From CAZNRY01 sp964575675 (GTDB taxonomy: Bacteria > Eisenbacteria > RBG-16-71-46 > CAIMUX01 > VGJL01), in NCBI GenBank assembly GCA_964575675.1, contig CAZNRY010000029.1, positions 1 to 28,236 on the forward strand: 28,236 nucleotides of DNA, written 5' to 3'. The position numbers and the translations under genes are program-made. The notes under the pieces are model-generated. The model was not told the DNA's origin, searched no databases, and worked only from the letters and a program-made list of their open reading frames with translations. The number at the start of each line of letters is the position of its first letter. The first letter of the stretch is position 1. Below are positions 1 to 6,713 of the stretch, one piece after another.

Positions 1-729
1 AGGAGCCCGCCCCCAGGCCGTTGCCTCGCGGATCTGCTGCTTCACCCACGGCAGTGTCGGGTTGGTCGTGACGTTGGCGTGAACAATCTTTCGCGAGTCG
101 ATCTCCATCACGACGAAGACGTAGGCGACGGCGAAGCACGCGGTGTACTGGGTCAGGAAGTCGCACGCCCACACTTCCTTGGAGTGATTACGAATGAACG
201 TGCGCCACGTATGGGTTCTGCGGGGACCATCGGTGCGGCGAACCATGTAGCGACGGATCGTCCTCGCCGAGTGGTGGAATCCGAACTTGGCATCGAACTC
301 CTCGGCGATCTTGTCCTCGCCCCACTCGGGGTGATCACCGGAGATCCGCCGGATGAAGGCGATGTGCTCTCGGGGGATCCGTGGTCGGCCGACCTTGCCC
401 CGCATCGCCCGGCGGTGCCAGAACACCTTGAAGCCCTGGCGGTGCCAGGCGATCACGGTCTCGGGCTTCACGATGAGGAGAGGGCGTGCCCAGCCCGACC
501 AGAGTCTCCGGAGGACGACCCAGAAGGCGCGATCCGCGGTTCGAAGCCGGGCACGTTTCTGAGATCGTTGGTAGATGGTGAGTTGCTGGCGAAGGGCCGC
601 GTTCTCCAAGGCGAGAGACGCCCTGGACAGGAACGCGGTCCTGAGGGTGGTGAGCAGGGCGGATAGAAGTGTTCCTATAAGGTCGCCGAGCGTACCATGA
701 GCAAGCGGCAGATCCGTACGGGTGCGACG
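1..729 (-). CDS. Integrase-core (rve, IS481-like) transposase, cut by window edge
   Basis: This minus-strand frame stays open from an in-frame TAA at 730-732 to the left edge of the window. It encodes an N-terminal helical region with ENAALRQQLTIYQ, then KPETVIAWHRQGFKVFWHRR, then the start of an rve catalytic domain with VWACDFLTQYTACF and VFVVMEIDSRKIVHA. The first catalytic Asp of the DDE triad is the D of ACDF; the rest of the triad lies beyond the edge. Proteins of this family catalyse DNA cutting and strand transfer of an insertion sequence. There is no ATG at the expected N-terminus: the first plausible codons are the TTG in SLALEN or non-standard codons further upstream, so the copy may be dead at its start. 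The family call is firm; integrity is not known. Confidence 0.8.
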
Positions 730-801
730 TTACGGGGTTTCCGCGGAGTACGGCCTGCCTCCGGCGGACCGTCGACAGACGGCGATCTCCGCTTCGATCT
801 A

Positions 802-869
802 ACCCACGCGGGAGCTACCCCTTCTCTTTCCCTGACACACGAACCGGCACATCACCCAGGCTCATCCGC
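802..869. repeat. 68-bp dispersed repeat, copy A
   Basis: These 68 bases are identical to 8100-8167; similarity ends at both borders. The copy lies just upstream of the minus-strand transposase at 1-729. That placement suggests it is an insertion-sequence end or leader, with the second copy a solo remnant. This interpretation is inference. Confidence 0.75.
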
Positions 870-872
870 AGG

Positions 873-1017
873 GATGGAATGGCTGGAGACCACTGTCCAA
901 CTGCTCACAGCGGAACAACAAGCGCAACAGAACAGAATCAACTTGATCGGGGCTCAGGCGCAACGCCTACTCGATAGCGTCGCCCTGTACCAAGCTATGG
1001 GCGGAAGTGTCAGTTAA
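873..1017 (+). pseudogene. 3' remnant of an RND-efflux outer-membrane factor (NodT/OprM type)
   Basis: The last ~46 codons read LLTAEQQAQQNRINLIGAQA followed by QRLLDSVALYQAMGGSVS and a TAA stop. This is the classic C-terminal helix of TolC/OprM/NodT-family outer-membrane channel proteins (ending LYxALGGG in intact members). Nothing upstream resembles the rest of such a protein: the preceding sequence is the 68-bp repeat and a transposase leader. It is therefore a decapitated fragment, probably cut by the insertion element. An ORF with an ATG at 697 spans it, but its first half has no family resemblance. No RND pump or membrane-fusion gene is nearby. Confidence 0.65.
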
Positions 1018-1108
1018 TTAATCAGGGCTATACCCCAGTCGGAGGTCAGGAAGGCCGACGTCGGCTGCGGCGCGGGAGTCCTTCAACGAGAGTGACATGC
1101 GGAGTTCC

Positions 1109-1404
1109 TCACCACTTCGCCTCGTACTCCTCAACGACGTGCGCATCTGTGAGGTCCAGGTAGATGGCCGTGGTCGTCAAGCGGTCGTGACCGAGAATCT
1201 TTCGGGTCACCAGGGCAAGGGGTGCGGTACGTGAGGAGAGCGCGTGGAACCTGGGAGAAGCTCTGTGGCTCAGTCATGAAGGCGGTGCGGGGAGGGCTGG
1301 CATAGCTCTTCAAAGAGACGCACTTGCTCTCGTTCCTCGTGGATCCGGGCGATCGGTCGCAACGCGTGCTCCGTCACCGCTGGCCGTCTGGCCACGTCAG
1401 GCAT
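1109..1404 (-). pseudogene. Tyrosine recombinase (phage-integrase family) relic
   Basis: Reading the minus strand, one frame gives FEELCQPSPHRLHD, an in-frame TGA, then ATELL. A second frame gives KILGHDRLTTTAIYLDLT and ends VVEEYEAKW with a stop at 1109-1111. Together these match the C-terminal catalytic part of XerC/integron-type recombinases, where an SPHxLRHxxATxLL block precedes LGH and the active-site Tyr (here in AIYLDLT). The expected HxLRH motif is damaged (HRLHD), there is an internal stop, and the two blocks are in different frames, so the gene is dead. The 5' half is missing. Confidence 0.7.
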
Positions 1405-1437
1405 CACTCGTCTGATTGAGGCCATCGCCGGGCCGCG

Positions 1438-2595
1438 TCAGACGGGCAACTCCGACAGAAAGTCCGTCAGTGGGATGATCTCGACACCGTTCACTGATCG
1501 CCGCCGCTGACCCAGGAACACAAGGATCCGTCGCTTCACCCGGGTGGATTGATCGGCCAGCGCGTTGAGGCCGCTCAGAGACTTGGAGCTTATGTCGCGA
1601 GACGCCTTGACCTCGATTCCCCACAGTTCCCGGCCGACCTCCAGCACAAAATCGACCTCGGTTCCGCCCCGGGTGCGGAAATGCCACAGACGCGCCTCGG
1701 GCCAGAGATCCCCTGCCCTCCGGTGCAACTCGTAGGCCACGAGATGCTCGAGCAGCAACCCACGTTCATCGTCCAGGGGACGATCCAGGGGGCGACGAAG
1801 AAGGGCATTTCGGACACCAAGATCGAAGACGTACACCCGAGGGTGCGCGATCAGGCTTGAGCGATCCGATCCTCTCCACGCTGGAACCCGGAAGACGACC
1901 AGGGTGTCCTCCAGGACCTCGACGTAACGCCTGGCCGTCTCGTAGCTCACGCCGGCGTCACCGCAAAGCGCGCGCAGGTTCAGGACCTTCCCTGAAGCCG
2001 CGGCAACATGCTCGAGCAGTCGGGCATATCCTCCGATATCCCGCACCAGGGCTTCGAGCTGGATCTCCTCTTTCAAGTACGTGTCTACGTAGGATCGCAA
2101 GTCCCTTTCGCGGATCTCCGGATCACTCTCCGCATAGATGCCCGGGAGCGATCCGTGCGCGAGAGTTCGGTCCAGGTCGAAGTCCCGTGCCATCTCGGTG
2201 ACGAGCAACGGATGCAGGGAGTGGACGTGGATCCGTCCTGGCAGTAGGTTTGCCTGTCCCCGGCGCAGCTTTCGTGCGCTCGATCCCGACAGGAGAAAAC
2301 GAAACCGCCGTGGCATCTCGTCGATGAGGACTTGGACCACATCGAGCAGTGCCGGTACTCGCTGCACCTCGTCGAGGAAGACTGTCTTGGTCGCCTTGCT
2401 CGACGCCCGGAGCTCGGACTCGAGGCGATCCGGATGTGTGGCATAGTCTCGAAAGACTGCAGGGCTGGCTAGATTGATGAGCAGGTCCGGGTCCAAGGAA
2501 CGAAGCAGGGTCGACTTTCCAACTTGGCGCGGCCCGAGGAGAAGGATGCTTCGTCTTCCGTTGGCCAGCGCGAGGCGGAGCACTCTTTCATACAT
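1438..2595 (-). CDS. AAA_14/DUF4143 ATPase with PD-(D/E)XK-like C-terminus
   Basis: The 385-residue protein has a Walker A motif GPRQVGKST at residues 21-29 and a Walker B TVFLDEVQRVP near residue 70. The sensor-like LSGSSARKLRRG follows, then a DUF4143 region. Near the C-terminus GGTEVDFVLE...WGIEVKAS has the D...ExK pattern of a PD-(D/E)XK nuclease fold. The family is widespread in prokaryotes, is often horizontally acquired, and has no settled function; nucleic-acid handling is the usual guess. The length is normal for the family and the frame is intact. Start ATG 2593-2595 is chosen because a sigma-70-like promoter ends about 8 bases upstream, leaving no room for a Shine-Dalgarno sequence; the mRNA is probably leaderless. 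The gene stands alone between degraded mobile DNA and an empty stretch. Confidence 0.85.
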   Translation of the reverse strand: MYERVLRLALANGRRSILLLGPRQVGKSTLLRSLDPDLLINLASPAVFRDYATHPDRLESELRASSKATKTVFLDEVQRVPALLDVVQVLIDEMPRRFRFLLSGSSARKLRRGQANLLPGRIHVHSLHPLLVTEMARDFDLDRTLAHGSLPGIYAESDPEIRERDLRSYVDTYLKEEIQLEALVRDIGGYARLLEHVAAASGKVLNLRALCGDAGVSYETARRYVEVLEDTLVVFRVPAWRGSDRSSLIAHPRVYVFDLGVRNALLRRPLDRPLDDERGLLLEHLVAYELHRRAGDLWPEARLWHFRTRGGTEVDFVLEVGRELWGIEVKASRDISSKSLSGLNALADQSTRVKRRILVFLGQRRRSVNGVEIIPLTDFLSELPV

Positions 2596-2631
2596 GTGGG
2601 TAAATATGGATCATTTTTACCTGCATGTCAA
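2592..2631 (-). promoter_or_regulatory. Promoter and overlapping inverted repeat of the DUF4143 ATPase gene
   Basis: On the minus strand, TTGACA (2631-2626) is a perfect -35 box. A 17-bp spacer separates it from CATATT (2608-2603, 4/6 to the -10 consensus). The start codon at 2595-2593 follows after only 7 bases. A 13-base inverted repeat with 11 matches, arms 2592-2604 and 2616-2628, covers the -10 box, the spacer and the start codon. It is a good candidate for an operator, possibly autoregulatory. Confidence 0.6.
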
Positions 2632-2639
2632 GAGCCACT

Positions 2640-3165
2640 AAACCGGTAGCGGCCGCCCCGTGGTTGCGACGAGATCCGGTTCTGCGTTGCTCGTCGAATG
2701 GACGAATCCGGCCGGACGTGCCAAGTCCGAAGCCGACCGCAGGCCGCCGCGAGCGCCTCAGCGAAGGCCCGGACGGTTCGAGCAATTTCCTGTCTGAGGA
2801 GCCAGCATGGCTGGCCAACCAGATCAGGACGACCGGACAGTCAACGCGAGCCCCGGGGTGCCCCCTCGGGGCTTCGTGCGTTTGGGCCAGTAATCGCGGG
2901 CTTTTCCGCGCTCGCCGCTCTCGGCACTTTTCCAGGACATACTTGGCAGAGAGCACAACCGCGTCCATTCGCGTCCCGGGCTCGCCTGTCTAGGCTCTCT
3001 GTTGGGTCCGCGGGGAAGAGAGCGTCAGAGAGCCGGTTCACAGGGAGATAGCGTCAGTTAGCAGCCCGGGCCAGAAGGGGCGACGGTGGGAATCGGCACC
3101 CCTCCCAGTAGGCCGCGATCCGCTCGATCGCTCCGTCGACCTCGCTCTGACCTTGTCTCAGTCTC
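2640..3165. other. Gene-free stretch with one GC hairpin
   Basis: I see no convincing gene on either strand. The one clear structure is AGCCCCG (2849-2855) paired with CGGGGCT (2867-2873), which has no T-run in either direction. The stretch is probably decayed sequence. Confidence 0.4.
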
Positions 3166-3194
3166 TTGACATACATAGCAGCGTCATGTATAAT
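3166..3194 (+). promoter_or_regulatory. Perfect consensus sigma-70 promoter of the padR operon, with operator-like repeat
   Basis: TTGACA (3166-3171), a 17-bp spacer and TATAAT (3189-3194) match the consensus at every position. ATACAT (3171-3176) and ATGTAT (3186-3191) form a perfect 6-bp inverted repeat with a 9-bp spacer lying between and over the two boxes. A PadR repressor binding there would block RNA polymerase, so autorepression is likely. Transcription would begin near 3201, only about four bases before the start codon at 3205. Confidence 0.8.
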
Positions 3195-3204
3195 GGTGCA
3201 AGGT

Positions 3205-3573
3205 ATGGACATCAACAAGGATCTCGTCGCCGCTTCGGCCACGCCCCTCGTCTTGGCGATCCTCGCTGAGCGTGACAGCTACGGCTATGCCATTCTGAAG
3301 CGAGTGAGCGAGCTCTCGGGCGGGCGGCTGGAGTGGAGCGATGGCATGCTCTATCCGGTGCTGCACCGCTTCGAACGGCTCGGGTACATCGCTGGGAAGT
3401 GGCAGAAGTCGGAGAGCGGGCGGCGGCGCAAGTACTACCGGATCACGCCGCAAGGAAAAGAGCAGCTCGCCGCGGAGCGCCGGCAGTGGCAGGCCGTCGA
3501 CGCCGCGTTGCGAAACGTCTGGTCGCTCCTGGCCGTGCGGACGGCTCCCGACCCCTTGCCCCAAGGATGCTGA
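3205..3573 (+). CDS. PadR-family transcriptional regulator
   Basis: The 122-residue protein begins MDINKDLVAASATPLVLAIL and carries the PadR winged-helix signature: YGYAILKRVSELSGGRLEW, GMLYPVLHRFERLGYI, then GRRRKYYRITPQGKEQL. It would bind DNA as a dimer and repress its own operon together with the downstream membrane protein, usually in response to a small molecule or stress. Start ATG 3205 is preferred over in-frame codons nearer 3166, because those lie inside the -35 box and would not be transcribed. The stop codon is four bases before the start of the next gene, so the two are co-transcribed. Confidence 0.9.
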   Translation: MDINKDLVAASATPLVLAILAERDSYGYAILKRVSELSGGRLEWSDGMLYPVLHRFERLGYIAGKWQKSESGRRRKYYRITPQGKEQLAAERRQWQAVDAALRNVWSLLAVRTAPDPLPQGC

Positions 3574-3577
3574 TCGA

Positions 3578-4939
3578 ATGACCGTAGACGCTGAAGTGCT
3601 CGAACGCCAGATCGCGGAGTGGCGGGCGTTCGTCACCCGCGGCAAAGCCATCGCGGGCCCCGACGTTGAGGAACTCGAGGGACATCTGCGGGATCAGATC
3701 GAGGCGCTCACCGGCGCGGGCCTGGATGCCGACGAAGCATTCCTAGTCGCGGTGAAGCGGATCGGCAGTCTGAACGCCCTGTCCCGCGAATTCGCCCGGG
3801 AGCACTCCGAACGGCTGTGGCGGCAGCTCGTGCTCGGGGCCGACGGCTCCGGCGGAAAGCCGCTGCGGACCGAACCGATTGTCGTCCTGGCTCTTGCCGT
3901 GGCGGCCGCCGTGGCGATCAAGGTTCCGGAGCTCTTCGGCATCCGCTTCGCGGGAGACACACAGGACTTCTATGCACGCAACGTGGGCTTCTTCGTCCTC
4001 CCGTTTCTGACCGCCTATCTGGCCTGGAAGCGGGACTTGGGCGCCGCGGGCTTCGTGCGTTTGCTCATCCCCTTCGCCGCGGCCGCTTTGGTGGTGAACC
4101 TCTATCCGTTTCGGCCCCGGGGCCACACGTTCTACCTGGCGGCGATCCATCTCCCCATCGCTCTCTGGCTGGTGGTGGGCCTGGCCTATGTCGGCTCCCG
4201 CTGGCGGGACTCGGATGAGCGGATGAACTTCATTCGATTCTCGGGCGAGCTGTTCATCTACTACGTTCTTATCGCGCTCGGCGGCGGCGTCCTGTCGCTC
4301 TTCACGGTGGGGATGTTCAAGGCCATCGGCCTCCAGGCGGAAGGGTTCATCGCGCGATGGCTGCTGCCCTGCGGCGCGATGGGCGCCGTGCTCATCGGAT
4401 CCTGGCTCGTCGAACTGAAGCAGGGCGTGATCGAGAATATGGCGCCCGTGCTCACACGGATCTTCACGCCGCTTTTCACCCTGGTTCTCGTGGCGTTCCT
4501 GGCGACGATGATTTGGACGAGCCGCGGGATCGACATTCAGCGGGAGGTTCTGATTGGCTTCGATCTGCTGCTCGTCGTCGTCCTCGGTCTCCTGCTGTAC
4601 GCCGTTTCCGCGCGAGATCCACTCTCGCCACCCGGTCCCTTCGATCTCCTCCAGCTCACCCTCGTCGTGAGCGCGCTCATCGTCGACGTGGTCGCCTTGG
4701 TGGCCATCGCGGCCCGGATCTCGGACTTCGGCTTCACGCCGAATCGCACCGCAGCGCTGGGCGAGAATCTGATCCTCCTCGTCAATCTCGCCTGGTCGGC
4801 GTGGCTCTACGCGCGCTTCATGCGAGGTCAGGCGCCGTTCAGCGCTCTCGAGCGGTGGCAGACATCGTATCTCCCCGTCTATTCCTTCTGGGCGCTCATC
4901 GTGGTGGCCGTGTTTCCCCTCGTATTTGGCTTCGCGTGA
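3578..4939 (+). CDS. Multi-pass membrane protein with permease-prefix and DUF4153-like domains
   Basis: This protein of about 453 residues starts with a soluble helical segment (ERQIAEWRAFV...VEELEGHLRDQIEAL...DEAFLVAVKRIG). That segment resembles the permease-prefix/HAAS domain that commonly sits downstream of padR genes. Around ten hydrophobic helices follow, consistent with a DUF4153-type integral membrane protein. AAGGA at 3563-3567 lies about ten bases before ATG 3578 and supports this start. The gap to padR is four bases, so it is the second gene of the padR operon. The family's biochemical role is unknown; the prefix domain suggests coupling of a cytosolic sensor to membrane helices. 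No catalytic motif is visible. Confidence 0.75.
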   Translation: MTVDAEVLERQIAEWRAFVTRGKAIAGPDVEELEGHLRDQIEALTGAGLDADEAFLVAVKRIGSLNALSREFAREHSERLWRQLVLGADGSGGKPLRTEPIVVLALAVAAAVAIKVPELFGIRFAGDTQDFYARNVGFFVLPFLTAYLAWKRDLGAAGFVRLLIPFAAAALVVNLYPFRPRGHTFYLAAIHLPIALWLVVGLAYVGSRWRDSDERMNFIRFSGELFIYYVLIALGGGVLSLFTVGMFKAIGLQAEGFIARWLLPCGAMGAVLIGSWLVELKQGVIENMAPVLTRIFTPLFTLVLVAFLATMIWTSRGIDIQREVLIGFDLLLVVVLGLLLYAVSARDPLSPPGPFDLLQLTLVVSALIVDVVALVAIAARISDFGFTPNRTAALGENLILLVNLAWSAWLYARFMRGQAPFSALERWQTSYLPVYSFWALIVVAVFPLVFGFA

Positions 4940-4954
4940 CGCGGATTCCACGCC

Positions 4955-4988
4955 GGAGGCGCCGCCGTACGGCCGCCAGGCGGCCTCC
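4955..4988. terminator. Strong GC hairpin after the padR operon
   Basis: GGAGG (4955-4959) and CCGCC (4962-4966), separated by a 2-base bulge, pair with GGCGG (4979-4983) and CCTCC (4984-4988). The hairpin begins 15 bases after the stop codon of the membrane protein. There is no T-run, so it may be a weak or factor-assisted terminator, or an mRNA-stabilising end. Confidence 0.4.
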
Positions 4989-5090
4989 AGCCCAGGCGCC
5001 CGCCCTACGTGATGGCGTACTTCCGCTTGAAGTCGGAGACCCAGGGATGCCGGCGGCTCGCCTCCAGAGCCCGGACGACATCCTGGATGA

Positions 5091-5506
5091 AAGGGGAGAG
5101 CTTCGGGTTCTTGGGGTTTGAGTTCCGCCGAGTCCGTAGCTGTGGGGGCAAGTGGATGCCACTTCGCATTCCACAACGGAAGAAACGGACGGCGTTACTG
5201 CGCAAGCTCAAGGAATGCTTCCGACGCGCCCGATCTCAGCCAACCGGCGAACTGATCTCGACGATCAATCCGATCCTGCGTGGCTGGGTAGCTTACTTTG
5301 CCACCGGGCATTCGAGTCGTTGCTTCTCCTTCATCCAAGACTGGGTCGAGATGAAGATCCGGCGCCACCTGGCCAGAGACCGATTGCGTCAAGGCTTCGG
5401 CTGGAAGCGGTGGAATAGGCGATGGCTGTATGAGGGCTTGGGATTGTTCGATGACTACCGGGTCCGACGATATCGGCCACTACCGAAAGCAGCTCCAGCT
5501 GGATAG
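5091..5506 (+). pseudogene. Group II intron maturase (LtrA-type), 3' fragment
   Basis: Homology starts abruptly with KGESFGFLGFEFRRV, the junction between the reverse-transcriptase and thumb/maturase regions. It continues through NPILRGWVAYFATGHSS and IQDWVEMKIRRHL, then GFGWKRWNRRWLYEGLGLF, to a stop at 5506. This is the group II intron maturase-specific (GIIM) domain and C-terminus. The fingers and palm of the reverse transcriptase, including the YADD active site, are absent, so the protein cannot be an active retroelement enzyme. The DNA 5' of 5088 belongs to something else. Intron domain V follows at 5537, confirming that the intron 3' end is retained. Confidence 0.85.
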
Positions 5507-5536
5507 GTCTCATAACCCTGGACCCGAAGCCTGCAG

Positions 5537-5571
5537 GAGCGCGCAGTGCGGGAAATCCGCACGCTGCGTGC
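5537..5571 (+). ncRNA. Group II intron domain V
   Basis: The segment has the shape of domain V: a lower stem GCGCAG/CTGCGT, a two-base CG bulge, an upper stem TGCGG/CCGCA, and a GAAA-containing cap. It begins with the expected GAGC. It lies 31 bases after the maturase stop, the usual position. A GGGGGCTGGAAACG stretch follows, as commonly seen before domain VI. It is a relic, because the 5' domains of the intron are missing. Confidence 0.75.
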
Positions 5572-5597
5572 GAAGCGGCGGGGGCTGGAAACGAAGT

Positions 5598-5688
5598 CAC
5601 GGATCACCCTACCCGGGCACGAAGGGGGAAACCCCGGAGACAGACAAGGGGAATCCTACGGACCACCGCGCCAGTCCTCGACCCTACC
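5598..5688 (+). repeat. Structured dispersed repeat, copy 1 (GNRA-hairpin family)
   Basis: This copy is 91 bases long and aligns without gaps to 15390-15480 with 10 mismatches. Its core hairpin is GGGG (5624-5627), a GAAA tetraloop and CCCC (5632-5635). The copy starts where the group II intron remnant ends, so it may have been the intron's 3' flank. Confidence 0.65.
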
Positions 5689-5878
5689 GGGATGCGGTTT
5701 TCAGAAGGCGTAACTGTCCCTGGGGTTCCCCATGTCGGTCGGTACCGATGCCCCTGCTGCCAACGTCGGACTTGATCGGCGCACAGATGTGGTCGAGAAT
5801 CGCGCCAGCAAGGAAGCTGTCGGGAGGGAGATCTTCCCCGAATGAGTTCCCAGTCCTCCCGGCCTGGCATTGGTGCGG

Positions 5879-5920
5879 CGGGATCTTGCCCGGTTCGAGA
5901 GAACGATTCGCAAGATCCCG
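5879..5920 (+). promoter_or_regulatory. Stem-loop next to the ribosome binding site of the ACT-domain gene
   Basis: CGGGATCTTGC (5879-5889) pairs perfectly with GCAAGATCCCG (5910-5920). Inside the loop GTTC-GAGA-GAAC (5893-5904) forms a second, GNRA-capped helix. The Shine-Dalgarno sequence AAAGGAGG (5924-5931) begins three bases after the stem, so the structure could control translation or mRNA stability. Confidence 0.6.
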
Positions 5921-5937
5921 GTGAAAGGAGGAACCTC

Positions 5938-6354
5938 ATGGCCGACGTTGTGCGGAAGGTCAGCTACTGCTACGTGGTCGTTCCGAGCCGCGTTGGGCAG
6001 GGTGCGACGGTGCTCAGCGGCCTGAAGGACGCTGGCGTGAACATGCTCGGGTATTCGGGATTCCCGACCACGGGTGGGAAGGCGCAACTCAATGTCGTGA
6101 CGCAGAGCGTCATAACGCTACGAAGGCTTGCGAAGCGCCACGGCTGGAGGCTGAGCAAGGCCAAGAAGGGTTTCTGGATCCAGGGCTCGGACAAGGTTGG
6201 GGCCGTTCATCGCCACATAAAGAGACTTGCCGACACGGGCATCAACGTCACGGCTGCCAGCGCGGTGTCCGCGGGGAAGGGCCGCTACGGGATGCTTCTC
6301 TGGGTCAAACAGAAGGACTACGCACGCGCGGCGAGGGCGTTGCGGGCGCGATAG
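5938..6354 (+). CDS. Small ACT-domain protein of unknown role
   Basis: The 138-residue protein starts MADVVRKVSYCYVVVPSRVG. It appears to hold two ACT-like (beta-alpha-beta) modules: an N-terminal one with GATVLSGLKDAGVNMLGYSG, and a C-terminal one with DKVGAVHRHIKRLADTGINV and GRYGMLLWV. ACT modules bind amino acids or other small ligands and regulate enzymes; here no catalytic domain is attached, so it is probably a free regulatory subunit. ATG 5938 is chosen because a strong AAAGGAGG precedes it by six bases; an in-frame ATG at 5842 lies upstream of the stem-loop and lacks a binding site. The gene is monocistronic and convergent with galT. Confidence 0.7.
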   Translation: MADVVRKVSYCYVVVPSRVGQGATVLSGLKDAGVNMLGYSGFPTTGGKAQLNVVTQSVITLRRLAKRHGWRLSKAKKGFWIQGSDKVGAVHRHIKRLADTGINVTAASAVSAGKGRYGMLLWVKQKDYARAARALRAR

Positions 6355-6520
6355 GACGACATAGCGATACGGACCACTCGCTGGCGGTACTGACATTTCT
6401 CGCACTGGGGCTGGGACGTGGAATGCAGCGGCAGGGGCACCGATCCCGCTCGTAATTGACGTCCTGAGCGAGCACTCCTGGGAACTCCGGATCCAGGAGC
6501 GAATCGTTTACGAACTCGGC
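6355..6520. other. Intergenic, nothing recognised
   Basis: This is the first part of the gap between two convergent genes. The minus strand has short Cys-containing frames (CEKCQ, CPCRC), but they overlap each other, lack binding sites and cannot be supported as genes. Confidence 0.3.
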
Positions 6521-6605
6521 GGCCACCCCTGACGCCCTCCACCCGGGCACGAAGGCGGAGACGCCGGACACAGCCAAGAGTCCCGTCTACCGATGACCTG
6601 CCAGC
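6521..6605 (+). repeat. Structured dispersed repeat, copy 2
   Basis: The core hairpin is GGCG (6554-6557), GAGA tetraloop, CGCC (6562-6565). It is followed by GGAC (6566-6569) pairing with GTCC (6580-6583). The copy shares CCCGGGCACGAAGG and the trailing TACCGATGACC region with copy 3 at 7.9 kb. It lies between the 3' ends of the ACT gene and galT. Confidence 0.55.
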
Positions 6606-6713
6606 GCCGGGCATCACGGTCACTGCCGCGCTAAAGGCAACCCAGCGGCGCGACGGTCGCGGCCAAAACCGCGTCGCCCCGCTGCTGCACGGGCAACCCC
6701 GTCTCCGGGTCGC

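Noticed and set aside
2849..2873. GC hairpin as a fifth copy of the structured repeat
   Set aside because: The minus strand has CACGAAG followed by a GC hairpin, but the loop and the downstream blocks do not match the other copies.
3054..3242. Short minus-strand frame ending WEGCRFPPSPLLARAAN
   Set aside because: It runs through the padR promoter and start; no family resemblance is seen.
3743..5176. Long minus-strand open frame rich in Glu and Arg opposite the DUF4153-like gene
   Set aside because: It is an antisense shadow of a GC-rich membrane-protein gene, with no domain resemblance or ribosome binding site.
6318..6623. Minus-strand frame with CEKCQ as a small zinc protein
   Set aside because: It lacks a ribosome binding site, overlaps the structured repeat and another similar-length frame, and has only one CxxC pair.
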